Below the pieces are notes generated by a model. It was given only the letters and a program-made list of their open reading frames with translations. It had not been told where the DNA came from and did not search any database. A DNA stretch of 64,000 nt from Hyphomicrobiales bacterium. Lineage in GTDB: Bacteria; Pseudomonadota; Alphaproteobacteria; Rhizobiales; Rhizobiaceae. The DNA lies in NCBI GenBank assembly GCA_900470155.1, contig UBZT01000015.1, forward strand, positions 124,001-188,000. The letters are read 5' to 3'. The position numbers and the translations under genes are program-made. Positions 8,842 to 17,248 of this stretch are shown one piece after another; position 1 is the first letter of the stretch, and each line of letters starts with the position of its first letter.

Positions 8842-9363
8842 ATGGAAGAGTTTCGTGGACTGCAGCCGCAAAACATCGAAAAACTGAAGAGAAATCATAT
8901 CGACCTTCTGAAACTTTGTTCTCAACTCGAAGCAATCGCCGACGGTTTGCCCGCGCGTATTGATGAGCGTCTTTGCCTCAATGTCTCCGCAACATTGATT
9001 CCATCGCTTGAGCGGGCACAGGCTCTTGAGGAAATGATCCTGTTCCCTCTTCTGGGCCAGAAGCCCGACGGTTGCAGAAGGGCGGTTTCGACTGAACGTC
9101 TGGTGGCTGAACACCGCCATGACCGACTTGCTGCGATCGACGTTGTGCATGCGCTCCAAGCGTTGGCTGATGGCGGTTGCAAGATATCACCTGATGGAAC
9201 CGGATACATGTTGAGAGGCTTTTTTGAATGCGTGCGTCGTCACGTTGCGGCGGAGCAGACAGGTCTTGCTATGCTTTTCGATCGACTCGCGGTGAACAAA
9301 ATCAACGAGGGGCGACAGCAGCAGGCTGCCTTTCACGGAAAGACCGTGACGGTTAAAGTCTGA
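8842..9363 (+). CDS. Hemerythrin-like domain protein
   Basis: A 173-residue helical protein. The ATG at 8842 fits the GGGAGG ribosome site 5 nt before it better than the in-frame GTG at 8836. Candidate di-iron ligands follow the hemerythrin order: His in KRNHIDLLK (helix 1), Glu in ALEEMILFPLL (helix 2), His in AEHRHDRL (helix 3) and His in VRRHVAAEQ (helix 4). Such proteins bind O2 or NO or repair iron-sulfur centres under nitrosative stress (YtfE/DnrN group). A nos cluster 2 kb away makes an NO-related role attractive, but the protein lacks the Cys-rich N-terminal part of YtfE. The 16 C-terminal residues are polar and look unstructured. Confidence 0.72.
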   Translation: MEEFRGLQPQNIEKLKRNHIDLLKLCSQLEAIADGLPARIDERLCLNVSATLIPSLERAQALEEMILFPLLGQKPDGCRRAVSTERLVAEHRHDRLAAIDVVHALQALADGGCKISPDGTGYMLRGFFECVRRHVAAEQTGLAMLFDRLAVNKINEGRQQQAAFHGKTVTVKV

Positions 9364-9402
9364 CGGGAATGAATTTGCAGCAAGGCATGACGCGCACAGG
9401 CC

Positions 9403-9612
9403 TTGCCCAATCCTGAATTTCTATATCGCCGGATCGGCACACTGGTGCTGGTCGCCATGCACGATCTCAACCTTGCAGCCAACACAGCCCGCTCTGACGA
9501 CGTCGTGACACCCGCTATGCTGTGGGCGGCCTACCGCGTCGAAGCGCAATTTCTGACCTGCCACGCCGCAATAAATGTGATCGTTCCAACGTTGCGTACC
9601 AAGGTTGTTTAG
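9403..9612 (+). pseudogene. Relic of a FecE/BtuD-type ABC ATPase C-terminus
   Basis: The frame reads GTLVLVAMHDLNLAANTARS, nearly the same as GALVLMAIHDLNLAARNTDI in the intact ATPase at 4843. It then jumps to DVVTPAMLWAAYRVEAQFL, matching EVLTRATLRDVYGIEVDIV there, and ends near VIVPT (compare FIIPV). So the H-loop and C-terminal tail survive, about 20 intervening residues are lost, and everything before the H-loop (Walker A, signature, Walker B) is absent. It cannot be an active ATPase. It shows that a second metal-chelate importer, or an older copy of this one, once lay here. Confidence 0.75.
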
Positions 9613-9638
9613 GGGCGTGAGGCCGGAGGCGACCTTCG

Positions 9639-10535
9639 TCAGCGCGCCTTTCCTCTCCTCCCTTCCATGGCCGCCATTCCGGCGCCAGCCAGCACCAACG
9701 GCAAGGCGAGCAGAAAAGCGGATGCCAAGGGCTGTCTGAACAAGAGCAAATCAGCAAGTACCGGCCATACGATGGCAAGATACTCAAAGGGTGCGAGGCG
9801 CGAGGCTTCCGCATAGCGGAAGGCGAGCGTCATCGCGATATGGGCGAAGCCGCCGAAAATTCCGCTGAGAACGAGGAACAGAAGTTCTTTTTCGCTGGTC
9901 GTCACCCAGCCGAACGGCAGACTGAATAGTCCGCCGGCCATGGAAGCCAGAACAAAATAGAAAGCGATGGCTCCTGGGCTTTCGGTGCGACTCAGGCTTC
10001 GCACCATGATGAGCGCGAAGGCCGTGAGCAGACCCATGAGTAAACCCAGGCCGTATCCGATCAGGCGCGACAGGTCAGTGTCGCTTTGGCCGAATTCCGG
10101 CCAGACGAGGGCGAGCACACCACCCAGACCGAGCAGCACCCCGCCAATTCGCCACACAGCAATGCGCTCGGAGAGGATGGCGACACCGGCGATGGCGGTG
10201 AAGACCGGTGAGAGATAGCCGATCAGTGTCGCCTCGGCGAGCGGCAGGCGTGCGATCGAAGCGAAGGATGCAAACATTGCCGCCGCACCGAACGCGGATC
10301 GCAGCATATGGCCGAGCGGTCGTTTGGTCGCCAATCCACGGGGAAACTCCGCGCGCAACCCGAGGAAGATCACCAACGGGATCAGCGCAAAGGCCGAGCG
10401 GAAAAAGACTATCTGACCGACAGGCACATGGCCCGACAAGGCCTTCACGAAGATTGCCATGGTTGCAAACAGAGCGCCGGAGAGGATCCTCAAGCCTATG
10501 CCGAGTGCTGGACGCTCGGCAGATGTTTTTTGCAT
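9639..10535 (-). CDS. EamA/DMT-family transporter
   Basis: A 298-residue inner-membrane protein with ten predicted spans in two EamA repeats: the first around GALFATMAIFVKALSG to AGVAILSERIAVWRIGG, the second from YGLGLLMGLLTAFALIMV to LAGAGMAAMEG. The repeat-end motif ARLPLAEATLIGYLSPVFTAI is typical of the RhaT/EamA group. The ATG at 10535 is preferred because AGGAAA stands 8 nt before it. An in-frame ATG six codons upstream has no such site. Substrates of this family (amino acids, purines, drugs, metabolites) cannot be told from sequence. It is convergent with the uptake block and divergent from nosR, and probably has its own promoter. Confidence 0.88.
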   Translation of the reverse strand: MQKTSAERPALGIGLRILSGALFATMAIFVKALSGHVPVGQIVFFRSAFALIPLVIFLGLRAEFPRGLATKRPLGHMLRSAFGAAAMFASFASIARLPLAEATLIGYLSPVFTAIAGVAILSERIAVWRIGGVLLGLGGVLALVWPEFGQSDTDLSRLIGYGLGLLMGLLTAFALIMVRSLSRTESPGAIAFYFVLASMAGGLFSLPFGWVTTSEKELLFLVLSGIFGGFAHIAMTLAFRYAEASRLAPFEYLAIVWPVLADLLLFRQPLASAFLLALPLVLAGAGMAAMEGRRGKAR

Positions 10536-10876
10536 GTCAGCGTTTCCTGTCATGTCTCATTCTAGTGTCTGCCGGTGCGCGGATGGAGCTTATAGCCGAA
10601 GTACCAGCGAACCAGACCCTCGCCTCGTCTAGAGGAATTTGGCGGGACGTGCGAAGCGCTTTTGCGGGAAGCTTGCGCAGGAACATATAGATGGGAGATT
10701 TTGCGCTGTTCTCTGTTTCAGCTGAGATCCCCGGTATCGGCATTATCGTCGGACGTGGATCTAGAATATTCTCTGTCTGGAGCAGCAATCTTCCCGGGAG
10801 CTGCGGCTTCCGGACGATCTCAAAAAACTGGGATATCTGCACAGGCCACGGATTTGCTCGGATAAACTATGATTGG

Positions 10877-10890
10877 TTGATCTAGCGCAA
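10877..10890. promoter_or_regulatory. FNR/NnrR-type operator of the nos operon
   Basis: TTGAT-CTAG-CGCAA shares all ten fixed bases with the box at 1995. Its centre is 63 nt before the nosR ATG at 10947. With class II activation (box centred at -41.5), the transcript would start near 10925, which supports the ATG at 10947 over an in-frame TTG at 10899. Regulation of nos genes by FnrN/NnrR-type proteins is established in rhizobia; the assignment of this exact site is inference. Confidence 0.65.
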
Positions 10891-10946
10891 GGATCCCTTT
10901 GAACGAACGTCCCAATGCTCCCGCAACAATTTGCGGGAATGTTGGG

Positions 10947-13103
10947 ATGAAAATCTTCCGTCTGGTCTTTTTGCTCTGCGCCTCCCTTTGCCTTGCGGTT
11001 TCGGCCAGTGCGGCGTCGGTGTTGCAGCAATATCTGCCGACGGTAAATGTCTCCGATATTGTGCCTGACGCAGAGGCGTTCGGGCCTGTGCGTGACGATC
11101 TGGCGGTCGCCCCGGTGCTCAAGGGCGGGAAAACTGTGGCCTGGGTCTTTGTCACCTCGGATTTCGTCGGTACGACTGGCTATTCCGGTAAGGCAATCCA
11201 TACGCTCGTCGCGGTGGGCACCGACGCAAGAATTATTGGCGTCCGGCTCGTTAAGCATTCGGAACCCATTGTCCTGATCGGCATTCCCGAAGCGAAAGTC
11301 AAAGCACTGGTCGCAGGCTATGCTGGGCTGGACCTCGTCGCCGAGGCAAAATCCGGTGGCACGGCGCATGACGTAGACATCATCTCGGGCGCCACGGTCA
11401 CCGTGATGGTAATCGACGATTCGATCGTGCGGTCTGGCTTGAAGGTGGCGCGGGCGCTTGGGCTTGGCGGACTGATCCAAGAAAGCGAGCAGGCTGGCCC
11501 ACGTTTCACGGTGAATGCCGATGCCGCCGCGCCGGTCGACTGGATCGAGGCGGAGGGCGATGGCACGATCCGCCGCCTGTCGCTGGATATCGCCCAGGTC
11601 AATGCCGCCTTCGCCGAGCATGCCGATGCGCGCGCCCGCGAGCGCGCGCTCACCGGACCGCCGGAAACCACCTTCATCGACATGCATGCGGCGCTGGTCT
11701 CTGTGCCGGCAATCGGCAAGGCCCTGCTCGGGCCGGCTGAGGAGGCCAATCTGAAGACCTGGCTGAAGGAGGGCGAAAGCGCCATCGCCGTTGTGGGAAG
11801 GGGGCTCTACTCGTTCAAAGGTTCCGGCTACGTGCGCGGCGGTATCTTCGATCGCATCGTGCTGATCCAGGACGATGTTTCGGTTCGCTTCCGCGACCGC
11901 GATCATCGCCGGCTCGGCGGGACTGCGCTCCAAGGCGCGCCCGATTTCACCGAAATGGATCTGTTTCGCATTGCCGCCAATGTCGGTTTCGATCCGACCA
12001 AGCCGTTCCGCCTCCAGCTTCTGGCGCAGCGCGAAGTCGGGCCGATCGAAAAGGTCTTCCATACCTTCGACCTCGGTTATCAATTGCCGCAGAAATATTT
12101 GAAGGCAGTTGCCCCCCCACCGGTCGAGGTCACGGCCGTCGCTGACCGCGAGGAGGGCTCGGCCCAGGCGCATCTGTGGAAGCGCATCTGGCGCGACAAG
12201 ACGTTTGAGATCGCTGTTCTCTGCACCATGCTGTTTGTGCTGACGGCTTTGTTCTTCTTCCAGACCTATGCGGTGAGAAATGCCCGAGGCTTCTTCATTT
12301 TCCGCATCGTCTTCCTCACTGTGACCCTGGTTTTCCTCGGCTGGTATGCCAATGCTCAGCTTTCGGTGGTCAACCTGATGGCCCTATTCGGCAGCCTCGT
12401 CTCGGGTTTCAGCTGGCAGGCCTTCCTGCTCGATCCGCTGACCTTCATCCTGTGGTTCTCCGTGGCGGCTGCCCTGCTGTTTTGGGGGCGTGGCGCCTAT
12501 TGCGGCTGGCTCTGCCCCTTCGGCGCGCTGCAGGAACTTACCAACCAGATCGCCCGCAAACTACGCATTCCACAGTGGACTCTGCCCTGGGGGCTGCATG
12601 AGCGCCTGTGGCCGCTCAAATACATGATTTTCCTTGGCCTGTTCGGGGTCTCACTGATGAGTGTTGAGCAGGCGGAGCACCTGGCTGAGATCGAGCCGTT
12701 CAAGACGGCGATCATCCTGAAGTTCATTCGCGCCTGGCCGTTCGTCGCTTATGCGGTTGCCCTTCTGGTCGCCGGTCTGTTCGTCGAGCGCTTCTACTGC
12801 CGCTACCTCTGCCCGCTCGGTGCTGCCTTGGCGATCCCGGCGCGCATGCGAATGTTCGATTGGCTGAAGCGCTACCACGAATGCGGTAACCCCTGCCAGA
12901 CCTGCTCCAACCAATGTCCGGTGCAGGCCATTCACAAGACCGGCGAGATCAATCCGAACGAGTGCATCAACTGCCTGCACTGTCAGGTGCTCTACCAGTC
13001 CGAAACCGTCTGTCCCGTCGTAATGAAGAAGATGAAGTCGCGGGCGAAGCTCGCGGCGAGCCCGGGCGGCGCGCCGATCAACCAATCTATAGCCAAAGTT
13101 TAA
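10947..13103 (+). CDS. nosR: NosR, membrane flavo-iron-sulfur protein for N2O reduction
   Basis: A 718-residue protein needed for nosZ expression and for electron supply to N2O reductase. It has a signal sequence (MKIFRLVFLLCASLCLAVSA), a periplasmic FMN-binding domain with the flavinylation motif DIISGAT (Thr near residue 150), several membrane spans from about residue 415, two CxxxCP motifs (YCGWLCPFG, YCRYLCPLG) and a C-terminal ferredoxin-like region (CQTCSNQCP, CINCLHCQ). The length fits the family. The start at 10947 is chosen for the signal peptide and operator spacing; an in-frame TTG at 10899 with AAGGA before it is the alternative. It heads nosRZDFYLX and should receive FMN from NosX. 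Confidence 0.96.
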   Translation: MKIFRLVFLLCASLCLAVSASAASVLQQYLPTVNVSDIVPDAEAFGPVRDDLAVAPVLKGGKTVAWVFVTSDFVGTTGYSGKAIHTLVAVGTDARIIGVRLVKHSEPIVLIGIPEAKVKALVAGYAGLDLVAEAKSGGTAHDVDIISGATVTVMVIDDSIVRSGLKVARALGLGGLIQESEQAGPRFTVNADAAAPVDWIEAEGDGTIRRLSLDIAQVNAAFAEHADARARERALTGPPETTFIDMHAALVSVPAIGKALLGPAEEANLKTWLKEGESAIAVVGRGLYSFKGSGYVRGGIFDRIVLIQDDVSVRFRDRDHRRLGGTALQGAPDFTEMDLFRIAANVGFDPTKPFRLQLLAQREVGPIEKVFHTFDLGYQLPQKYLKAVAPPPVEVTAVADREEGSAQAHLWKRIWRDKTFEIAVLCTMLFVLTALFFFQTYAVRNARGFFIFRIVFLTVTLVFLGWYANAQLSVVNLMALFGSLVSGFSWQAFLLDPLTFILWFSVAAALLFWGRGAYCGWLCPFGALQELTNQIARKLRIPQWTLPWGLHERLWPLKYMIFLGLFGVSLMSVEQAEHLAEIEPFKTAIILKFIRAWPFVAYAVALLVAGLFVERFYCRYLCPLGAALAIPARMRMFDWLKRYHECGNPCQTCSNQCPVQAIHKTGEINPNECINCLHCQVLYQSETVCPVVMKKMKSRAKLAASPGGAPINQSIAKV

Positions 13104-13122
13104 CCGAAGAAGGACATCGACG

Positions 13123-15051
13123 ATGGAAACGAAAGAAATCAAAGGCCTGAGCCGGCGAGAACTATTCAGCGCTACGGCTGGCACTGCCGTTCTGGCCGGA
13201 AGCATGGGGGCCGGCGCGCTGGGCCTCGGAGTAGCCGCTATCGCGTCACCGGCGCTCGCCGCAGCCGAAGGCAATGGCTCTGTCGCGCCCGGCAAGCTCG
13301 ATGATTATTACGGCTTCTGGTCCTCGGGGCAGACCGGCGAAATGCGCATTCTCGGCATCCCCTCGATGCGCGAACTGATGCGAGTGCCCGTGTTCAACCG
13401 TTGCTCGGCAACCGGTTGGGGGCAGACCAACGAATCGATCCGCATCCACCAGCGTACGATGACGGAGAAGACCAAAAAGCAGCTGGAAGCCAATGGCAAG
13501 AAGATCCATGACAATGGCGACCTGCACCACGTCCACATGTCCTTCACCGAGGGAAAGTATGACGGTCGCTTCCTGTTCATGAACGACAAGGCCAACACCC
13601 GTGTCGCACGCGTGCGCTGCGATGTGATGAAGACCGACGCCATCCTGGAAATCCCGAACGCCAAGGGCATTCACGGTCTGCGTCCGCAAAAGTGGCCACG
13701 CACGAACTACGTGTTCTGCAACGGCGAGGACGAAGCGCCACTGGTCAATGACGGTTCGACCATGACCGACGTGTCAACCTATGTGAACATCTTCACCGCG
13801 GTTGATGCCGACAAGTGGGATGTCGCCTGGCAGGTCAAGGTGTCGGGCAATCTCGACAATTGCGACGCCGACTACGAGGGAAAATGGGCTTTCTCGACCA
13901 GCTACAATTCGGAAATGGGCATGAATCTCGAGGAGATGACCAAGTCCGAGATGGACCATGTCGTCGTCTTCAACTTGGCCGAGATCGAAAAGGCCATCGC
14001 CGCCGGCCAGTACGAGGAAGTCAACGGCGTCAAGGTGCTGGATGGCCGTAAGGAGGCCAAATCTCTCTTAACCCGTTACATTCCGATCGCCAATAACCCG
14101 CATGGCTGCAATATGGCCCCAGACAAGAAGCACTTGTGCATCGGCGGCAAGCTTTCGCCGACTGTGACCGTGCTTGATGTGACCAAGTTCGACGCGCTGT
14201 TTTATGACAATGCCGAACCGCGCAGCGCCGTTGTCGCCGAGCCAGAGCTTGGCCTAGGGCCCTTGCACACGGCATTTGATGGACGCGGCAATGCCTACAC
14301 TTCACTCTTCCTCGACAGCCAGGTGGCGAAGTGGAACATCGAGGACGCCATCAAAGCCTATGCCGGCGAGAAAATCAATCCGATCAAGGACAAGATCGAC
14401 GTGCAGTATCAGCCCGGTCACCTCAAGACGGTCATGGGCGAAACGCTCGATGCGTCGAACGACTGGATGGTTTGCCTGTGCAAGTTCTCCAAGGACCGTT
14501 TCCTGAATGTCGGCCCGTTGAAGCCCGAAAACGATCAATTGATTGATATCTCCGGCGACAAGATGAAGCTCGTGCATGATGGTCCGACATTTGCAGAACC
14601 ACATGATGCCATTGCAGTCGCGCCCTCGATCCTGCCCAACATCCGTTCGGTGTGGGATCGCAAGGACCCACTCTGGGCCGAGACACGCAAGCAGGCAGAA
14701 GCAGACAGCGTCAACATCGATGAGTGGACCGATGCGGTGATCCGAGACGGCAATAAGGTGCGCGTCTACATGACCTCGGTCGCACCCGCCTTCAGCCAGG
14801 AGAGCTTCACGGTCAAGGAGGGCGACGAGGTTACGGTGATCGTCACCAATCTCGACGATATCGACGATCTGACGCACGGCTTCACCATGGGGAATCATGG
14901 TGTGGCGATGGAAGTTGGCCCGCAGCAGACCAGCTCGGTCACCTTCGTCGCTGCCAATGCCGGTGTCTACTGGTACTATTGCCAGTGGTTCTGCCATGCC
15001 CTGCACATGGAAATGCGCGGCCGCATGTTCGTCGAACCGAAGGGCGCCTGA
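13123..15051 (+). CDS. nosZ: NosZ, nitrous oxide reductase (clade I)
   Basis: A 642-residue periplasmic copper enzyme reducing N2O to N2. The N-terminus has a twin-arginine signal (LSRRELFSATAGTAVLAGS, cut near ALAAAEG), as in clade I enzymes, so it is exported folded. The beta-propeller supplies CuZ histidines, visible as DLHHVHMS and NNPHGCNM among others. The C-terminal cupredoxin carries the CuA site in CQWFCHALHMEM (near residues 622-634). AAGAAGGA precedes the ATG. It is 19 nt behind nosR and followed 3 nt later by nosD. No motif is damaged, so the enzyme should be functional if copper is supplied. Confidence 0.98.
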   Translation: METKEIKGLSRRELFSATAGTAVLAGSMGAGALGLGVAAIASPALAAAEGNGSVAPGKLDDYYGFWSSGQTGEMRILGIPSMRELMRVPVFNRCSATGWGQTNESIRIHQRTMTEKTKKQLEANGKKIHDNGDLHHVHMSFTEGKYDGRFLFMNDKANTRVARVRCDVMKTDAILEIPNAKGIHGLRPQKWPRTNYVFCNGEDEAPLVNDGSTMTDVSTYVNIFTAVDADKWDVAWQVKVSGNLDNCDADYEGKWAFSTSYNSEMGMNLEEMTKSEMDHVVVFNLAEIEKAIAAGQYEEVNGVKVLDGRKEAKSLLTRYIPIANNPHGCNMAPDKKHLCIGGKLSPTVTVLDVTKFDALFYDNAEPRSAVVAEPELGLGPLHTAFDGRGNAYTSLFLDSQVAKWNIEDAIKAYAGEKINPIKDKIDVQYQPGHLKTVMGETLDASNDWMVCLCKFSKDRFLNVGPLKPENDQLIDISGDKMKLVHDGPTFAEPHDAIAVAPSILPNIRSVWDRKDPLWAETRKQAEADSVNIDEWTDAVIRDGNKVRVYMTSVAPAFSQESFTVKEGDEVTVIVTNLDDIDDLTHGFTMGNHGVAMEVGPQQTSSVTFVAANAGVYWYYCQWFCHALHMEMRGRMFVEPKGA

Positions 15052-15054
15052 TCC

Positions 15055-16383
15055 ATGCGGCTGCCCGTTCTCCTAATTGGTCTTGTTCTTGTCTCGCCGC
15101 TTGCGGCAGAGGAGCGCATGGTCGCGCCGGGAACGGGCAGCCTCGCCTCCGCCATCGCCGATGCAGCGCCCGGCGATGTTCTTACACTGACCGATGGGGC
15201 CTATCTTGGCTCCGTCGTGATCGACCGGGCACTCTCCATCACCGGCCCGCGCGAAGCGGTCGTCGATGGTCAGGGCTCGGGCAGCGTCTTGACGATCACG
15301 GCACCCGACGTTCAACTGACCGGGTTTACCGTGACGGGCTCTGGACGGATCAACCAGGACCTCGACGCCGGCGTAAAGATCGAAAAAGGGGCGGATCGCG
15401 CCCGTGTCGAAAACCTGCTTGTCGCTGGCAACATGCATGGCATTGACGTGCATGGCGGACGCGATACCGCGGTGATCGGCAACGAGATCATTGGCACCGA
15501 CAGCCCGCGTATGAACGAGCGCGGCAATGGCATCTATGTCTGGAACAGCCCCGGCACGCTGCTAGAGGGCAATGTCATCCGCTTCGGCCGCGACGGCATC
15601 TTCTCGAACGCCAGCTCACACAGCATCTATCGCGACAATATCATGCGCGACCTACGGTTCGCCGTGCATTTCATGTACACGCGCAATACCGAGGTTTCCG
15701 GCAATGTCTCGATCGGCAACCATCTCGGCTTTGCCATCATGTTCTCGAACCAGGCCAGAATCCTGAACAATCTCAGCCTTGGCGACCGCGAACATGGGCT
15801 GATGCTGAACTATGCCAACAGTGCTGATGTTACCGGCAACCTTGTGCGTGGCGGCACAAAGAAATGTTTCTTCATCTACAACGCCCACAAGAACCTCATC
15901 TGGGATAACCGGTTCGAGGGCTGCGGCATCGGCATTCACTTCACCGCCGGGTCGGAGAAGAACATACTCACCGGCAATGCCTTCATCGCCAATCGCGAGC
16001 AGGTAAAATATGTCGGCACCCGCAACGTGGAATGGAGCCATGAGGGGAGGGGCAATTTCTGGTCCGACCACCCGGCCTTCGATCTTAATGGCGACGACAT
16101 CGCCGACAGTTTTTACCGCCCGAATGATGTGATGGACCAGATCCTCTGGTCGCAGCCTGCCGCGAGCCTGCTGATCGGTTCCCCCGCGGTCCAGCTGGTG
16201 CGCTGGAGCCAGCGGGACTTCCCTGCGACGCTGCCGGGCGGCGTGCGCGACAGCGCCCCTTTGATGCGGCCGCTGACGATGACCGTTCCCCCTAAAATCC
16301 TCGGCTACGAATCCGAGGCAGCCGGTCGTTGGGCCGAAGGAAATCATGATGACACCGACCCTGACAATCTCTCGGCTCACTAA
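15055..16383 (+). CDS. nosD: NosD, periplasmic beta-helix copper-maturation protein
   Basis: A 442-residue secreted protein (signal MRLPVLLIGLVLVSPLAAEE) made of right-handed parallel beta-helix turns, seen as repeats such as GNEIIGTDSPR, GNVIRFGRDGIFSN, GNVSIGNHLGFAI and GNLVRGGTKKCFF. NosD works with the NosFY ABC complex to assemble the CuZ sulfide cluster of NosZ. The start lies 3 nt after the nosZ stop. Its last 38 bases overlap nosF, a larger overlap than the 4-nt junctions elsewhere in this operon, implying coupled translation. Confidence 0.95.
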   Translation: MRLPVLLIGLVLVSPLAAEERMVAPGTGSLASAIADAAPGDVLTLTDGAYLGSVVIDRALSITGPREAVVDGQGSGSVLTITAPDVQLTGFTVTGSGRINQDLDAGVKIEKGADRARVENLLVAGNMHGIDVHGGRDTAVIGNEIIGTDSPRMNERGNGIYVWNSPGTLLEGNVIRFGRDGIFSNASSHSIYRDNIMRDLRFAVHFMYTRNTEVSGNVSIGNHLGFAIMFSNQARILNNLSLGDREHGLMLNYANSADVTGNLVRGGTKKCFFIYNAHKNLIWDNRFEGCGIGIHFTAGSEKNILTGNAFIANREQVKYVGTRNVEWSHEGRGNFWSDHPAFDLNGDDIADSFYRPNDVMDQILWSQPAASLLIGSPAVQLVRWSQRDFPATLPGGVRDSAPLMRPLTMTVPPKILGYESEAAGRWAEGNHDDTDPDNLSAH

Positions 16384-17248
16384 ACGTTTCCAGTCCGTTG
16401 AGGCGCTGACGGATGTATCGCTGGCTCTCCAGCCGGGAAAACGCGCCGCCCTGCTTGGCCATAACGGCGCCGGCAAGTCGACGATGATGAAGATCATCCT
16501 GGGCCTGATCCCGTTCGACAGTGGTGACGTCTCGGTCTGCGGCGAGGCGCCGGGGTCGGCAGTAGCACGCATGCAGGTGGCTTATCTGCCCGAAAATGTT
16601 GCCTTTCATCCGGCCCTGACAGGAGAGGAGCAGATACGCCACTATCTTTCGCTGCGGGGGGAAAATCCCCGCATCGCGCCGAAGCTACTGGCCCGCGTCG
16701 GCCTCACCCATGCGGCGCAGCGGCGGATCGGCACTTATTCCAAGGGTATGCGCCAACGAGTAGGACTTGCCCAGACCCTGATCGGTCGGCCCCGCCTTCT
16801 GGTGCTGGACGAGCCGACCTCGGGTCTCGATCCGGTCTCGCGACGGGATTTCTACGACCTGCTCGATGGATTGTCGGCCGATGGAACCGCGATTCTGCTG
16901 TCCTCCCACGTCTTAACCGAGGTCGAGGCGCGCACCGACAGCATCCTCATCCTTTCGGGCGGGCAGCTGGTGGCAGAAGGCACGCTTGCCGATCTTCGCG
17001 CTAGCGCCGCCCTGCCGACCCTGCTTCTTGTCCGCCCGGCGCAGGGCCACGCCCTGTCGCTTGCGGCGGCCTTTCCGGAAGCGGAAATCGGCCCCGACGG
17101 GTTGTTGCGCATCGCCTGCGCGCAAGCCGACAAGCTGCCGCTTCTCACGCGCATCACGGCGCGTGGCGTGGAGGTCGCCGATCTCGATGTGATCCCGCCC
17201 AGCCTTGAGGATATCTACAGCCATTTCAGCCGGAGGGACGGGCAATGA
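16346..17248 (+). CDS. nosF: NosF, ABC ATPase for CuZ assembly
   Basis: A 300-residue cytoplasmic ATPase. Walker A is GHNGAGKST (near residues 37-45), the signature is YSKGMRQRVGLAQ, and Walker B is LLVLDEPTSGLDP, followed by SSHVLTEVE. The YSKGM form of the signature is typical of ABC-2-type systems. It pairs with NosY and acts on NosD to deliver sulfur or copper for the NosZ CuZ site. GAAGGA ends 5 nt before the first of two consecutive ATG codons. It overlaps nosD upstream and nosY by ATGA. Confidence 0.96.
   Translation: MMTPTLTISRLTKRFQSVEALTDVSLALQPGKRAALLGHNGAGKSTMMKIILGLIPFDSGDVSVCGEAPGSAVARMQVAYLPENVAFHPALTGEEQIRHYLSLRGENPRIAPKLLARVGLTHAAQRRIGTYSKGMRQRVGLAQTLIGRPRLLVLDEPTSGLDPVSRRDFYDLLDGLSADGTAILLSSHVLTEVEARTDSILILSGGQLVAEGTLADLRASAALPTLLLVRPAQGHALSLAAAFPEAEIGPDGLLRIACAQADKLPLLTRITARGVEVADLDVIPPSLEDIYSHFSRRDGQ

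Noticed and set aside
10761..12173. A 470-codon open frame on the strand opposite nosR
   Set aside because: It lies wholly antisense to a clearly conserved gene, has an arginine- and histidine-rich composition typical of high-GC shadow frames, and matches no family.
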